A stretch of DNA of 60,307 nucleotides from CAZTDP01 sp964612565 (GTDB taxonomy: Bacteria; Patescibacteriota; WWE3; UBA101185; UBA10185): contig CAZTDP010000006.1 of assembly GCA_964612565.1 (NCBI GenBank), forward strand, positions 1-60,307, read 5' to 3'. The translations under genes were made by a program, and so were the position numbers. Every line of letters starts with the position of its first letter. Position 1 is the first letter of the stretch. The notes under the pieces are model-generated. The model was not told where the DNA came from. It ran no database searches and was given only the letters and a program-made list of their open reading frames with translations. Positions 1 to 7,961 of the stretch are shown piece after piece.

Positions 1-275
1 GAGCCAGCCTCGTCGGAGCCAGCCTCGACGGAGCCCGCCTCGACGGAGCCCGCCTACCGATCTGGTCCAAATGGTCAATCACGTGGAGCTCTACAGGAGA
101 TGCCATCAGCGTCTCGATCGGTTGCAAAACAAAGTCCATCGTCGAGTGGGACTCGTGGTTCGCCTCGTCCGAGGAATACGACACTCCACGCGACAGTGAT
201 GATTTTCGCAGAATACGAGCGAACTACCTAGCAGTCAGGGCGTACCTGGTGGACATGGGGATTGCTAGTGTCTAG
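1..275 (+). CDS. Pentapeptide-repeat protein, C-terminal part (gene cut by the window edge)
   Basis: The frame is open from base 3 to the TAG at 273-275. It begins with about four more A-x-L-x-G units, then about 70 non-repeat residues with a charged end (EWDSWFASSEEYDTPRD) that probably cap the beta-helix. It is the 3' end of the gene starting at 59942: the window ends and begins with GAGCC, and overlapping those five bases restores the frame, giving about 211 residues. The true repeat number is uncertain because assembly broke inside the array. The fold is a right-handed quadrilateral beta-helix by family. Some such proteins mimic DNA, but nothing here proves that role. Confidence 0.8.
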   Translation, partial: ASLVGASLDGARLDGARLPIWSKWSITWSSTGDAISVSIGCKTKSIVEWDSWFASSEEYDTPRDSDDFRRIRANYLAVRAYLVDMGIASV

Positions 276-588
276 CCTCACCGAACGCCTAAGCGCCCAC
301 GGAATGGACGCCATCGCGATGATCATCGAGTCGCACGCCAGCGGCGGGCACCCGGAGTTGTGCGCGGCCAAGTACCTGATCTCGGAGTTCCGTCAGTTGC
401 TCGTCGAAGCACAGGATGCGGTCGCCGGAATCGAGACTGGCACGCTATCCATTGAGGACGCCGAGCGACTGTGCTGGTCAGAGACGGAGCCGACGCGCGA
501 CACGCTGCGGTCTATTCCGTGCGCCACGATTGCGCCTCCTGATAAGACGCTGCCGTGTGCACCGGACCCCGAACTGCTCGCGGTCTAG
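268..588 (+). CDS. Hypothetical protein, 106 aa
   Basis: Unrecognised soluble protein. The GTG start at 268 lies inside the end of the pentapeptide gene (stop at 275) and has GGGG at 257-260 as a fair ribosome site, so the two are translationally coupled. A TTG at 262 is possible but too close to that site. The N-terminal half is predicted helical; the last 30 residues are Pro/Cys rich. There is no catalytic motif. It is the last gene before a 350-base gap. Confidence 0.6.
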   Translation: MSSLTERLSAHGMDAIAMIIESHASGGHPELCAAKYLISEFRQLLVEAQDAVAGIETGTLSIEDAERLCWSETEPTRDTLRSIPCATIAPPDKTLPCAPDPELLAV

Positions 589-942
589 GGGTGCCGTGCC
601 CCGCGACACTCTCAGCTGTCTGTTATGCAGCGCTCGGTGTGTCACGGGGCCCAACAGCCCACCGTGCCGGCGAGGTTTCCACCGGTTGTTTCGATGAGTC
701 TAGGACTGGTCTCTTTTTCGAGCTTCGTGGACTCCCTGGTAATGGTGCTGGGGAGTCAATTAGGGCTTCGCAGGTTAGCGGCTTCGGCGAGACGTCACCG
801 AGGCGCAGGTCGTTCAAATCGGCCGAGGTCCACTGAGCTAGCGCGGCGTCCAATACCACGCCCAACCGCAGCCGTGGAGACACGGCGCGCCGCGCGCCGC
901 GCGCTCACCTACTCACCCCGCAAAGCAATCAGCGGAGGAACC
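589..942. other. Non-coding gap of about 350 bases
   Basis: No convincing gene on either strand; the open frames are low-complexity shadows. It holds a tRNA T-arm look-alike at 808-832 (GGTCG stem, TTCAAAT loop, CGGCC stem, then GAGGTCC and A) without a matching 5' acceptor at the right distance, and an alternating GC tract at 884-905 next to the Shine-Dalgarno of the following gene. A promoter for the genes downstream may lie here, but I could not identify -35/-10 boxes. Confidence 0.4.
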
Positions 943-1116
943 ATGCAAAACGTTACAGTGTGTGTGATTTTCGACGACTCGAAACCGAAGCCCAGGCGCC
1001 GCGTTGCTGTTGGCGTCGCTGGACCTGGATTTGCGACCATTGTCTGCGTTGAGCCGATGCCAGAGTCAGTGCGCCAGGTGGCAATTGTGCCGAGTTTGGA
1101 GGCGTCAAATGGTTGA
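943..1116 (+). CDS. Small hypothetical protein, 57 aa
   Basis: Start chosen at ATG 943 because a strong Shine-Dalgarno (GGAGGAACC) lies directly upstream and the product from there is compact; the in-frame extension upstream is low-complexity. Lys/Arg-rich patch near residue 15-20 (KPKPRRR), then alternating hydrophobic residues suggesting a small beta domain. It overlaps the next gene by 8 bases. No family recognised. First gene after the non-coding gap. Confidence 0.55.
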   Translation: MQNVTVCVIFDDSKPKPRRRVAVGVAGPGFATIVCVEPMPESVRQVAIVPSLEASNG

Positions 1117-1507
1117 CGTGGACAGAATGCAGAGCGCCAACGACGCGCGGCTGATTGGGCTGCTCGTCAACGCAGGCCTAGCGAGCTTCGCGTCGAAGCT
1201 GCAGGACGCAATGACGTTTGAGGTGACGGCTCGCGAGTTGCGCGACAGGTCTCCGGAGCACGCCGCGGCGCACACCAGGCGCTCTGATTCCCTCGAGTCC
1301 CTACGACGCCTCGCAGTCGACACGCTCTACGAGCTCAGCATGACGCGTGTCAGCCACACGCACGACAAGGTTCGCGTCCACCTGCACGGTGACTTTTCGC
1401 CGAAGCGCCTTGCTGAGCTCCTCACGGAGATTCAGGGGCACGCTACGGCGGTCAAGATCCAGCAGGGGCTGCTCTGCGAGCGTCACGCGATCGAGGCTGT
1501 GTCGTGA
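1109..1507 (+). CDS. Hypothetical helical protein, 132 aa
   Basis: ATG at 1109 lies 6 bases after GGAGG, inside the end of the previous gene. The product is mostly helical with charged residues throughout and no transmembrane segment or catalytic motif. Other candidate starts upstream would read through the preceding gene. It overlaps the following gene by GTGA, so it belongs to the same rightward transcript. Function unknown. Confidence 0.65.
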   Translation: MVDVDRMQSANDARLIGLLVNAGLASFASKLQDAMTFEVTARELRDRSPEHAAAHTRRSDSLESLRRLAVDTLYELSMTRVSHTHDKVRVHLHGDFSPKRLAELLTEIQGHATAVKIQQGLLCERHAIEAVS

Positions 1508-1857
1508 AGTTCCCAATCGAAACTTGGAAGTGGTTTGGGATGCCTGGCCATTTCATCGGAGCGAGTGACTGTCGATTCCACATGGCAACGAGGATCGGAC
1601 CGTGGATCGTTAGCTCAGTCGGGGCATACGCACCAAGCCATTCTCGAGACACATTGATCGAGATAGGTTTCGATCGGACTTACGAGACAATGGTTTTCAA
1701 GGCCGCTGAGTGCGATTGCCCAGGAGACCTATGCGAGGGGCACGCGCTCGAAGATACTACCGAGCTCGACATGCTGCCAGCGAAGGACCCAAAGACCGCA
1801 AACGCCAACCACATGGCAATGTGCCTCAAGTGGGCCGACATCGAGGTAGCACCGTGA
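1504..1857 (+). CDS. Conserved phage hypothetical protein, 117 aa
   Basis: Starts at GTG 1504 overlapping the previous stop (GTGA). The N-terminus (FPIETWKWFGMPGHFIGA, then FHMATRIG) and the segment IGFDRTYETMVF match the pattern of a small uncharacterised protein common in accessory regions of phages with GC-rich hosts; I know the pattern but not a function. A Cys pair near residue 72 (CDCPGDLC) could bind metal. The gene is embedded in a run of coupled small genes. Confidence 0.7.
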   Translation: MKFPIETWKWFGMPGHFIGASDCRFHMATRIGPWIVSSVGAYAPSHSRDTLIEIGFDRTYETMVFKAAECDCPGDLCEGHALEDTTELDMLPAKDPKTANANHMAMCLKWADIEVAP

Positions 1858-2087
1858 CCTCTTTCCCTGTAAAATGCCTCAAGTGCGGAGCAACGTACGA
1901 TCGTAAATCGTGGCAAAGACTTCCTCCGCGTGGCGTGTTTCTCGATTGCCTCGAGGTGCGCGTTTGCTCATGTGGAGAGGATGTGGCCGCCGAGGTTGAC
2001 GGCTACGGAGGGGCGAACGATCACGCGGGAGCGACGAGGAACATAGAAGACGCTACCGGTCTGCTGGGCTGCTGCGCTGGCACGTGA
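1854..2087 (+). CDS. Zinc-ribbon-like small protein, 77 aa
   Basis: GTG start at 1854 overlaps the previous stop as GTGA. The sequence has CLKC near residue 8 and CSC near residue 37, a four-cysteine layout typical of a small zinc ribbon, plus two adjacent Cys at the C-terminus. No enzyme domain. Probably a nucleic-acid or protein-binding accessory factor, but this is inference from the cysteines only. Confidence 0.55.
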   Translation: MTSFPVKCLKCGATYDRKSWQRLPPRGVFLDCLEVRVCSCGEDVAAEVDGYGGANDHAGATRNIEDATGLLGCCAGT

Positions 2088-2176
2088 CGCGCGGATCTAG
2101 GTGCACACCGGGTCGGAGTACCGCGACGCCGCTAGGCAAACGGGGGTACCGGAGCAGGCGAGAGAACTCGCCCGCG

Positions 2177-2223
2177 ACCGTGAGGGCCTGAGTGGGACGC
2201 CTTACCGCTCGGACTCTCACGGT
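2177..2223 (+). promoter_or_regulatory. Long hairpin just upstream of the HNH gene
   Basis: ACCGTGAG (2177-2184) pairs perfectly with CTCACGGT (2216-2223), and inside it CTGAGTGG can pair with CCGCTCGG with wobbles, leaving a 9-base loop. The stem ends four bases before the AAAGGA ribosome site of the HNH gene (start 2241). There is no U-run after it, so it is more likely a translational or RNA-processing element than a terminator. Confidence 0.5.
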
Positions 2224-2240
2224 TGCGAAAGGATCAAGCA

Positions 2241-2816
2241 ATGTTTTCTTCCGAGCGAAAGGTCTGGTGCGCAATGAAACTGCGATGTTTCAAGAAAGAC
2301 TCGCGCGACTATCGCCTATATGGAGGCCGCGGAATCAGCGTTTGCGATCGCTGGCTATCGTTCGACAACTTCATTTCAGACATGGGTCAGCGTCCAACGA
2401 GCAAACACATGCTCGACAGAATCGACAACAACGGCGACTACTCTCCAGAAAACTGCCGATGGGCAACACCGGTTGAGCAAGCGCGAAACAAGAGGAACAA
2501 TCACCTTGTGCCAGTAAACGGGAGACTTGTGACGCTCGCGGAGGCGCAAGAGCTAACCGGCGTGGAGCAAACAACGATACGCCAGCGCATCAATCTAGGT
2601 TGGGACGCTGAGAAAGCGGCGACGGTCAAGGTTCGCCGTGAGAAGATCAGCGTTGACGGAGAGAAGATATCGGTTCACGAGGCAGCGAGAAGGTTTGGTA
2701 TTCATCCAAACACGCTGCTCAACAGACTAATGAAGGGGTGGCCTATGCACGAGGCGCTGCATCGTACCCCACTGAAAGGTCAGCGCCCATCAAAGGAGCC
2801 AGCGCAATGCCTGTAG
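2241..2816 (+). CDS. HNH homing-type endonuclease with C-terminal HTH repeats
   Basis: Free-standing phage HNH nuclease of the well-known YGGRGI...DRW class: LYGGRGISVCDRW (27-39), FDNFISDMG (41-49), LDRIDNNGDYSPENCRWAT (58-76), then an EQARNKR basic stretch. The C-terminal half has two NUMOD-like helix-turn-helix segments (about 97-125 and 145-175: ISVHEAARRFGIHPNTLL) for DNA recognition. ATG 2241 is preferred over TTG 2223 because AAAGGA sits 6 bases before it. The stop overlaps the ATPase start by 10 bases, with a good ribosome site (AAAGGAGCC) inside its end. Such enzymes are usually mobile. Confidence 0.85.
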   Translation: MFSSERKVWCAMKLRCFKKDSRDYRLYGGRGISVCDRWLSFDNFISDMGQRPTSKHMLDRIDNNGDYSPENCRWATPVEQARNKRNNHLVPVNGRLVTLAEAQELTGVEQTTIRQRINLGWDAEKAATVKVRREKISVDGEKISVHEAARRFGIHPNTLLNRLMKGWPMHEALHRTPLKGQRPSKEPAQCL

Positions 2817-4348
2817 GAATAAGCATCAAGGATCTTGGGCCAGTAACTGAATTCGAGTACCAGCTAGACAGTCCTGGTCTTCACGTTCTGAAGGGGCGCA
2901 ACGGCTGCGGGAAGACAACTACCCTGCGCACAGTTCAGCTCGCGACAGACGGCAACACCGACGTTAGGCCTGGAAAACGTGACGGCGCGCCACGCGGTGA
3001 AGCGACCATCGCCGGAAAGACGCTTCGGGTAGTGAAGCAGATACGCGAAGAGGGTGAGTTGACAATAGAGGGCCTTGGAGACCTGTCGATCGCCGACCTT
3101 CACTCGCCGTCTTTCGAGAAGGCCACCACGCGCGACCGCCACCGGATCAAGACGCTCACGCGATTGGCAGGTGTCAAGGCTGACGCGACGCTGTTTCATG
3201 GTCTGCTTGGGGGGCAAGAGCAGTTCGAAGCGGTCGTCCCGCACGATTCTCTGACCACGGACGATCTTGTGGACATGGCCCAGCGAGTCAAGCGCGCCAT
3301 CGAGCGCGAAGCTCAACGCGTCGAGGAACGCGAAAAGACTGCCCTTGCGGACGCTCGGGCGCAAGCCTCGATCGCTGAGTCCGTCGACATGTCGCTCGAG
3401 CACGACGACGCGAAGCTCCAGGCGCTGCTCGAGTCGGCAATCAAGTTCCACTCGCTCGAGAAAGGGAAGCTCGATGCTCTACTGACCAAGCGAGAAGCGG
3501 CGAGTGATTCGATCGCCAAGGCCGACGCGGCCCGCGCCAGGCTATCCGAGCTCGGCCAGGGCAAGACCGTGACCGAGGCTACCGCAGACCGAGCGCGCGC
3601 CAAGGCCGCTCTGGATGACGCCGAGGCGAAGGTCAAGCGGATCGAGCTCGAACTAGACGCAGCCAAGGCCACGGCTCGCGCCGCCGGAACGGCATACGAC
3701 GCGGCACGGTCAGCAGTCGAGCAAGCGAAGCGCGAGGAAGCGCTACACGCCGAGCTTCACTCGGCCATCAACGCGGCTGGGATCGAGGCTCCGTCGGAGG
3801 AATCAATCATCGACCAGCAGAACGACGTGGACTACGCCGCTCGGAGCGTCGCCAGCGCGAAGGAAGCGGTCACGCTCGGCGTCAAGATCCGCGGGGCAAT
3901 CGAGGCACAGCGACGATCGGAGCGCGCAAACGAGGCCTCAAAGGAACTTCACCGAAAGGCAAAGGCGCTCCGCGATGCCGCTTCCGATACAGCCGACGTT
4001 CTCACTGGCGCTATTGCTCGACTGAATGATTGTCCGCTTCGAATCAAGCTCAACGAGGACGGTGAACCGCGCCTCGTCGTCGCAACAGACCGCAGCGAAA
4101 GCGAGCCGTTCGACGAATTGTCTGATGGGGAACGCTGGATCCACGTGGTCCAGATCGCGGCGCAACAGAACCGACTAATCGTGCTCCCGCAAGCGGCGTT
4201 CGGAGAGCTGTCGCCATCGTCGAAAACACAACTACATCGCCTCGCAATCGAGAATCAGTGCTATATTCTCACGGCGGTCGCGGATGACTGCGAGCTCCAC
4301 GGTGAGAGCTACGCGGATGCGATTCGCACGGAGGCGGCTGCCGAATGA
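2807..4348 (+). CDS. SMC/RecF-like AAA ATPase of the recombination cassette
   Basis: Walker A GRNGCGKTT at residues 30-38, a long charged coiled-coil middle (about 155-400), and an ABC-like signature LSDGER near 438, so the architecture is Rad50/RecF-like in a 513-residue chain. The expected Walker B acidic pair is absent: the strand reads LIVLPQAAFGEL near 454-465, with Pro-Gln where Asp-Glu usually stands. ATG 2807 is chosen for its AAAGGAGCC ribosome site; an upstream in-frame ATG at 2738 lies inside the HNH gene. It is coupled by ATGA to a nuclease and then a RecT-like protein, so it probably loads or regulates them. Confidence 0.8.
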   Translation: MPVGISIKDLGPVTEFEYQLDSPGLHVLKGRNGCGKTTTLRTVQLATDGNTDVRPGKRDGAPRGEATIAGKTLRVVKQIREEGELTIEGLGDLSIADLHSPSFEKATTRDRHRIKTLTRLAGVKADATLFHGLLGGQEQFEAVVPHDSLTTDDLVDMAQRVKRAIEREAQRVEEREKTALADARAQASIAESVDMSLEHDDAKLQALLESAIKFHSLEKGKLDALLTKREAASDSIAKADAARARLSELGQGKTVTEATADRARAKAALDDAEAKVKRIELELDAAKATARAAGTAYDAARSAVEQAKREEALHAELHSAINAAGIEAPSEESIIDQQNDVDYAARSVASAKEAVTLGVKIRGAIEAQRRSERANEASKELHRKAKALRDAASDTADVLTGAIARLNDCPLRIKLNEDGEPRLVVATDRSESEPFDELSDGERWIHVVQIAAQQNRLIVLPQAAFGELSPSSKTQLHRLAIENQCYILTAVADDCELHGESYADAIRTEAAAE

Positions 4349-5487
4349 ACGCTCCACTAGCAACTCACCAGCTCATCAAGCTTCGCGCATCGGCGATGCC
4401 AACCGCCTTCAAGTGTGGCGGATCGGTGCAACCTTGCGACCTCGAGGCGGAGGAAGTGAACGAGGCCGCCGAGAACGGCACCGCCGCCCACAAGTGCCTA
4501 GAGCCTCTAGCGACGAAAGGAGCCGTCGAGTGGGATAACATCGACAACGTGTGCGACGAGCTCGACGGCAACTCGGAAGAAGTCCGGATGCTCTGCAGCA
4601 AGGCCACCAAGCTTTGGAGCAAGATCCGCGATACGTTCCCGGCCGCTCTAACTGAGATCGCTGTCAGCTACGAGCTGCCTGATCTCGAGGTAGCTGGCCT
4701 GAAACTCACCGGGCACATAGACGTCATCTCGATCGTTGGTAACCTGGTCCGGATCCTCGACTGGAAGACTGGGCGACTCGATGCGAACTACGCGCACCAG
4801 ATGAAAGCGTACTTGGCAATGGTCATCCTGGCCTATCCCGAGCTCGAAGGTGGCACAGCAACGATCGCCTGGGTCCGCTCAGGCGACGTGGAGAACTACA
4901 CCATGACGCGTCAGGACGCACTGAAGTGGGTTCACGACTTCGAGGAACGCGTCGTCAACTGGGATGGGGTCTACCGCACTGGCGACCACTGCGTCCACTG
5001 CCGGCGCTTCCACGAGTGCCAAGCGGGGAACGTGTTGGCTCGGTCGTATGTTGCGGCAATCGGTGACGTGGGCCTCGATTCTGTTGAATCGCAGGTGTTG
5101 ACGCTCGAGCCAGACGCATGCGTCGACCTGTACCACAAGGCGCGGCTCGTCGCCCAGATCGCCGACAAGGCGCTCAAGGCAATCAAGGGGCGCGCGGAGA
5201 AGCAAGGGGAGATCATCGGCAAAGAGTCAAAGCTCTACCTTGACAGTGAAGGCAGGCGCGAGATTGACCCGGAGAAGGCGTGGGGAGTCCTTAGCGATCT
5301 TGGTTTCCAGGACGCAGACTTCGCTCAGGTCATCAAGATGCCGATCAGCAAGGTCGAGAAGCGTGTGGCCGAGCTAGCCGGGAAAGGCAATGGCACGGCC
5401 GCAAAGCGGGATCTGAACCAGAAGCTTGAGCTTGCTGGAGCGGTAGAGATTCGTGAGGTTTTCAAGTTGGAAGAACGGAGGATTTGA
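4345..5487 (+). CDS. PD-(D/E)XK exonuclease (DUF2800/RecB-like)
   Basis: 380 residues. The nuclease core reads GHIDVISI (D126), RILDWKTGR (D139, K141) and the helix residues YAHQMKAY, the usual RecB/Cas4 order. Cysteines at 24 and 31 and a late cluster CVHCRRFHEC (C-x2-C-x5-C) could hold an iron-sulfur cluster as in Cas4/AddB-type nucleases; that is inference. The gene lies between the ATPase and the RecT-like annealing protein, so it most likely resects DNA ends to make single strands for annealing. Starts at ATG 4345 overlapping the previous stop. Confidence 0.85.
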   Translation: MNAPLATHQLIKLRASAMPTAFKCGGSVQPCDLEAEEVNEAAENGTAAHKCLEPLATKGAVEWDNIDNVCDELDGNSEEVRMLCSKATKLWSKIRDTFPAALTEIAVSYELPDLEVAGLKLTGHIDVISIVGNLVRILDWKTGRLDANYAHQMKAYLAMVILAYPELEGGTATIAWVRSGDVENYTMTRQDALKWVHDFEERVVNWDGVYRTGDHCVHCRRFHECQAGNVLARSYVAAIGDVGLDSVESQVLTLEPDACVDLYHKARLVAQIADKALKAIKGRAEKQGEIIGKESKLYLDSEGRREIDPEKAWGVLSDLGFQDADFAQVIKMPISKVEKRVAELAGKGNGTAAKRDLNQKLELAGAVEIREVFKLEERRI

Positions 5488-5489
5488 GG

Positions 5490-6296
5490 ATGTCATCAAC
5501 AGCAATCGAAGTGGCAACAACCGATATCGAGGCAGTGGTCCAGCAGTGCAACGCGGCGAAACTGCGCGAGATGCCAATCCTGGCCCAGACAGTAACGCTG
5601 GCGTCAGGAATGCAGAAGCTTCGCAACGTGCTGACGAAAGAACTGGTGGAGCAAGTGTTCATGCCGCTCCAGGGGACAGCGCTAGGGTTTGTCACAGACA
5701 AGGATCGTGACGGCGGGTACCAAGCGTCCGTCGTGCGCGACTGCATGGTTGAGGCCATGATCTTTGGTCTGCGCCCAATCGGGAACGAGATCAACATCAT
5801 CGCCGGGCGCATGTACGCCGCGAAGAATGGACTGATCCGACTCGTGAACGAGTTCCCTGGGATCTCGGACGTGGTTGTGACGCCTGGCGCCCCAGCACAG
5901 AACGAGAAGGAAGCACGTGTCTCAGTGCGAGCAAGCTGGAAGCTTCAAGGTGTACCGATGCAGATGATTCGAGACGCCACAAAGCGCGAAGATGGGAGCA
6001 TGTGCGACGAGCGGTTCGTGATTCGCGTGAACGCTGGCATGGGAGCAGACGCGATCATCGGAAAGGCGCTGCGCAAGGCATACAAGGCCATCTACGACAT
6101 CTTGGTTGGTGGGCGACTTACCCTCAACGACGGAGACGTAACGGATACGGTTGGAGTTGAGATCGCCAGCGAGTCCAAACCCATCGCTCCGCCCGAGCAA
6201 GACGGAAAGCGGATGCACCTCGGGAGCAAGAAGCCTGAGCACAAGCCCGCCCCCTCACCCGAAGTCGACCGCGGCGACGACCCGAACAACTACTGA
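5490..6296 (+). CDS. recT: RecT-like single-strand annealing protein
   Basis: 268 residues. The order is typical of RecT: an N-terminal helical part, then GFVTDKDRDG, MVEAMIFGLRPIGNEINII, and a basic region MYAAKNGLIRLVNE; the C-terminal tail is acidic and disordered (Asp/Pro rich). ATG 5490 has GGAGGA 7 bases upstream, inside the end of the exonuclease gene. Role by family: binds ssDNA and anneals complementary strands with the partner exonuclease, useful for phage recombination and concatemer formation. Confidence 0.8.
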   Translation: MSSTAIEVATTDIEAVVQQCNAAKLREMPILAQTVTLASGMQKLRNVLTKELVEQVFMPLQGTALGFVTDKDRDGGYQASVVRDCMVEAMIFGLRPIGNEINIIAGRMYAAKNGLIRLVNEFPGISDVVVTPGAPAQNEKEARVSVRASWKLQGVPMQMIRDATKREDGSMCDERFVIRVNAGMGADAIIGKALRKAYKAIYDILVGGRLTLNDGDVTDTVGVEIASESKPIAPPEQDGKRMHLGSKKPEHKPAPSPEVDRGDDPNNY

Positions 6297-6330
6297 TGGA
6301 AACGACATCAAACCGCCCCAGGGATAGACC

Positions 6331-6525
6331 ATGCCGAAGAACCTAAACACACCACGCTCGGAGCTCGTCTGCGGGAAGCTGGACGAGCTCTTCGAGGCGA
6401 TCGTCAACGGTGAGACGGTGCGAGCTTGTGACTTGTTGGAATCAATCAGGCTGGACTGCGAGCGGATGGAAGCGAAGCTCATTTCGCGAAAGCTCGAAGT
6501 CGAGCGGCTTAGGAGTGGAGGTTAG
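6331..6525 (+). CDS. Small hypothetical helical protein, 64 aa
   Basis: Acidic, fully helical-looking product (KLDELFEAIVNGE, then a Glu/Arg/Leu-rich C-terminus). ATG 6331 follows a weak GGGA site after a 34-base gap from recT. No motif. Likely part of the same transcript because the next genes follow within one base. Confidence 0.5.
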   Translation: MPKNLNTPRSELVCGKLDELFEAIVNGETVRACDLLESIRLDCERMEAKLISRKLEVERLRSGG

Positions 6526-6526
6526 C

Positions 6527-6682
6527 GTGACTCGGAAAGAGACTCTTGAACTGGACAAAGAGTGTCGTGCGCTTTGGTGCCGCGTCTACGCGGTGGCGAA
6601 GCGTCGCGGGTGCTCGTGTGGAATCGCGCAGCAGGACGCGGATGAGGCGGTCCGACGGTACAGGCGGAGGTGGCCGCGATGA
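6527..6682 (+). CDS. Small Cys/Arg-rich protein, 51 aa
   Basis: GTG 6527 follows GGAGG at 6517-6521. The product is strongly basic at the C-terminus and has CRALWC and CSC cysteines that might bind zinc. Its stop overlaps the next ATG. No family recognised. Confidence 0.45.
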   Translation: MTRKETLELDKECRALWCRVYAVAKRRGCSCGIAQQDADEAVRRYRRRWPR

Positions 6683-6945
6683 CCCGCGACGAACACGAGC
6701 GCGAACGACGGGCGTTTTGGGATGCGTGTTGTGCTGCAACGCTCGCCATAACCGAAGCCGACGCAGCCGCTGACCCAACGGACCAGCACATATACGAGGC
6801 GGCATATTGCGCAAGGCTCGCCGACGCGAAACTAGCCGAACGCGATAAGCGATGGCCGGCGCCGGAAGTGCCACGTGTGCCATGCGTGCCGCGCGGTGGA
6901 TGGCGCGAGAAGCAAATCGCTGAACGCGCAGGAAGAAACCCATGA
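6679..6945 (+). CDS. Hypothetical protein, 88 aa
   Basis: ATG 6679 overlaps the preceding stop (ATGA), with GGAGG 8 bases upstream at 6666-6670. The product begins with charged helices (TRDEHERERRAFWDACC) and ends with a Pro/Arg segment. No catalytic motif or membrane segment. Confidence 0.5.
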   Translation: MTRDEHERERRAFWDACCAATLAITEADAAADPTDQHIYEAAYCARLADAKLAERDKRWPAPEVPRVPCVPRGGWREKQIAERAGRNP

Positions 6946-7238
6946 CCGACCGCGAGCTCCAAATGCAGACCTTCATTCGGAGGGCGTCAGAGGTTCCTGG
7001 GCTCTCCGCAGAGCTTGACCAGGTGACTTGGGAGCGCGACCAGCTGCGCAAGACACTCGCCGACCGCGAGGACGCAATCAGGCGGATGCAAGAGGAGTTG
7101 AACGAGCTCAGGAACGAGAGCGACGGACTGCGCGAAGGTCTCGAGGACGTCCGTTCGCTGCGTAGAATAGATGACCTTTCCGACGTAGCCAAGGAATGCG
7201 ACTTCTACCTGTCGAGAGCACTGGAGTCCAAACCATGA
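6942..7238 (+). CDS. Coiled-coil protein, 98 aa (paralogue of 7962-8816 C-terminus)
   Basis: Nearly all of the protein is a coiled coil. The segment RASEVPGLSAELDQVTWERD and the following helix recur with few changes in the C-terminal third of the protein encoded at 7962-8816, and the DNA is also close to identical, so this is a recent duplication. Both end in ALESKP. Starts at ATG 6942 overlapping the previous gene. Function unknown. Confidence 0.6.
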   Translation: MTDRELQMQTFIRRASEVPGLSAELDQVTWERDQLRKTLADREDAIRRMQEELNELRNESDGLREGLEDVRSLRRIDDLSDVAKECDFYLSRALESKP

Positions 7239-7462
7239 CCGCCACCTGCGCAACCCCAGGCAAGACGGCGCGCGTCGTAGACAATATCCACTATGGTGCA
7301 GTATTCGTGCTGTGCGAATGCGGCCCAGGATTCCCCGTCGACGAGGACGGCTGTTGCCTCATGTGCGGCGAGGTCGCGTTCAGGGTCGCGTTCGAAGCAT
7401 CCATGAGCGGGCTGCGCGCATATCACGCAGCACTGGAGGATTCATGTCGCGAGAATTGCTAG
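7235..7462 (+). CDS. Small Cys-rich protein, 75 aa
   Basis: ATGA overlap start at 7235. It contains CECGPGFP and CCLMCGE, a zinc-ribbon-like pair of Cys clusters about 20 residues apart, followed by a helix. Its 3' end overlaps the next gene by 19 bases. Likely metal-binding; role unknown. Confidence 0.5.
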   Translation: MTATCATPGKTARVVDNIHYGAVFVLCECGPGFPVDEDGCCLMCGEVAFRVAFEASMSGLRAYHAALEDSCRENC

Positions 7463-7773
7463 AGCTGGCGCCTGGCGGGTATTGGGGCGAGTTCGGCGAC
7501 GGTAGACCAATCGCTACCTCTGGGTCGACGAGCGTGCATACGACATATGACGGCGGGATGACGGTTATCGATTTTGACAACATAAGCCTGGCGGCAAGCA
7601 CGCAAGATGTCATCGCCCTCCTCCACCGCGCCGGCCTGCTCGATGAGTTGCTGGCGGAGGCGTGGGATGATGGCGCATCAGAAGCGTTTGACAAGGCAGA
7701 CGGGATAGGGTGGTCAGCGGTTGCGTTGGACAAATTCTACGCGGGCAACCCCTACCGAAAGGCTGGCAAGTGA
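7444..7773 (+). CDS. Hypothetical protein, 109 aa
   Basis: ATG 7444 has a clear GGAGG site 4-5 bases upstream. The product is acidic, with a beta-rich first half (GYWGEFGDGRP, TTYDGGMTVIDFD) and a helical second half. No known motif. The following gene starts on the last base of its stop (TGATG). Confidence 0.55.
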   Translation: MSRELLELAPGGYWGEFGDGRPIATSGSTSVHTTYDGGMTVIDFDNISLAASTQDVIALLHRAGLLDELLAEAWDDGASEAFDKADGIGWSAVALDKFYAGNPYRKAGK

Positions 7774-7961
7774 TGGCAAAGCTCCTCGCCCCCAAAGACA
7801 TCGCTGGCCAGTATTGCGAGACCTGCTCCGTACAATGCCGGTATCTTGGCGCTAGCACGGACTGGTGCAGGCTGTATAAACGGAGCGCGGCGCGAGACGG
7901 CGAACTGCACGCGAAACACGACCAGTGCGCGGACGCACTGGCGGAATTGGAGGATAGGTAA
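7773..7961 (+). CDS. Small Cys-containing protein, 62 aa
   Basis: Starts at ATG 7773, sharing a base with the previous TGA. It has CETCSVQC near residue 15 and two more Cys, a possible zinc site, then a charged helix. No family recognised. Confidence 0.45.
   Translation: MAKLLAPKDIAGQYCETCSVQCRYLGASTDWCRLYKRSAARDGELHAKHDQCADALAELEDR

Noticed and set aside
729..832. Complete tRNA gene using GGACTCC as 5' acceptor
   Set aside because: It would be 104 bases long with a C-A mismatch in the acceptor and no recognisable D or anticodon arm.
884..905. Alternating GC tract as operator or Z-DNA element
   Set aside because: Can be read as several overlapping palindromes in a GC-rich genome; no second copy seen.
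2101..2277. 58-codon rightward frame from a GTG between the zinc-ribbon and HNH genes
   Set aside because: Weak ribosome site, 37-base overlap with the HNH start, and the hairpin at 2177-2223 explains the sequence constraint better.
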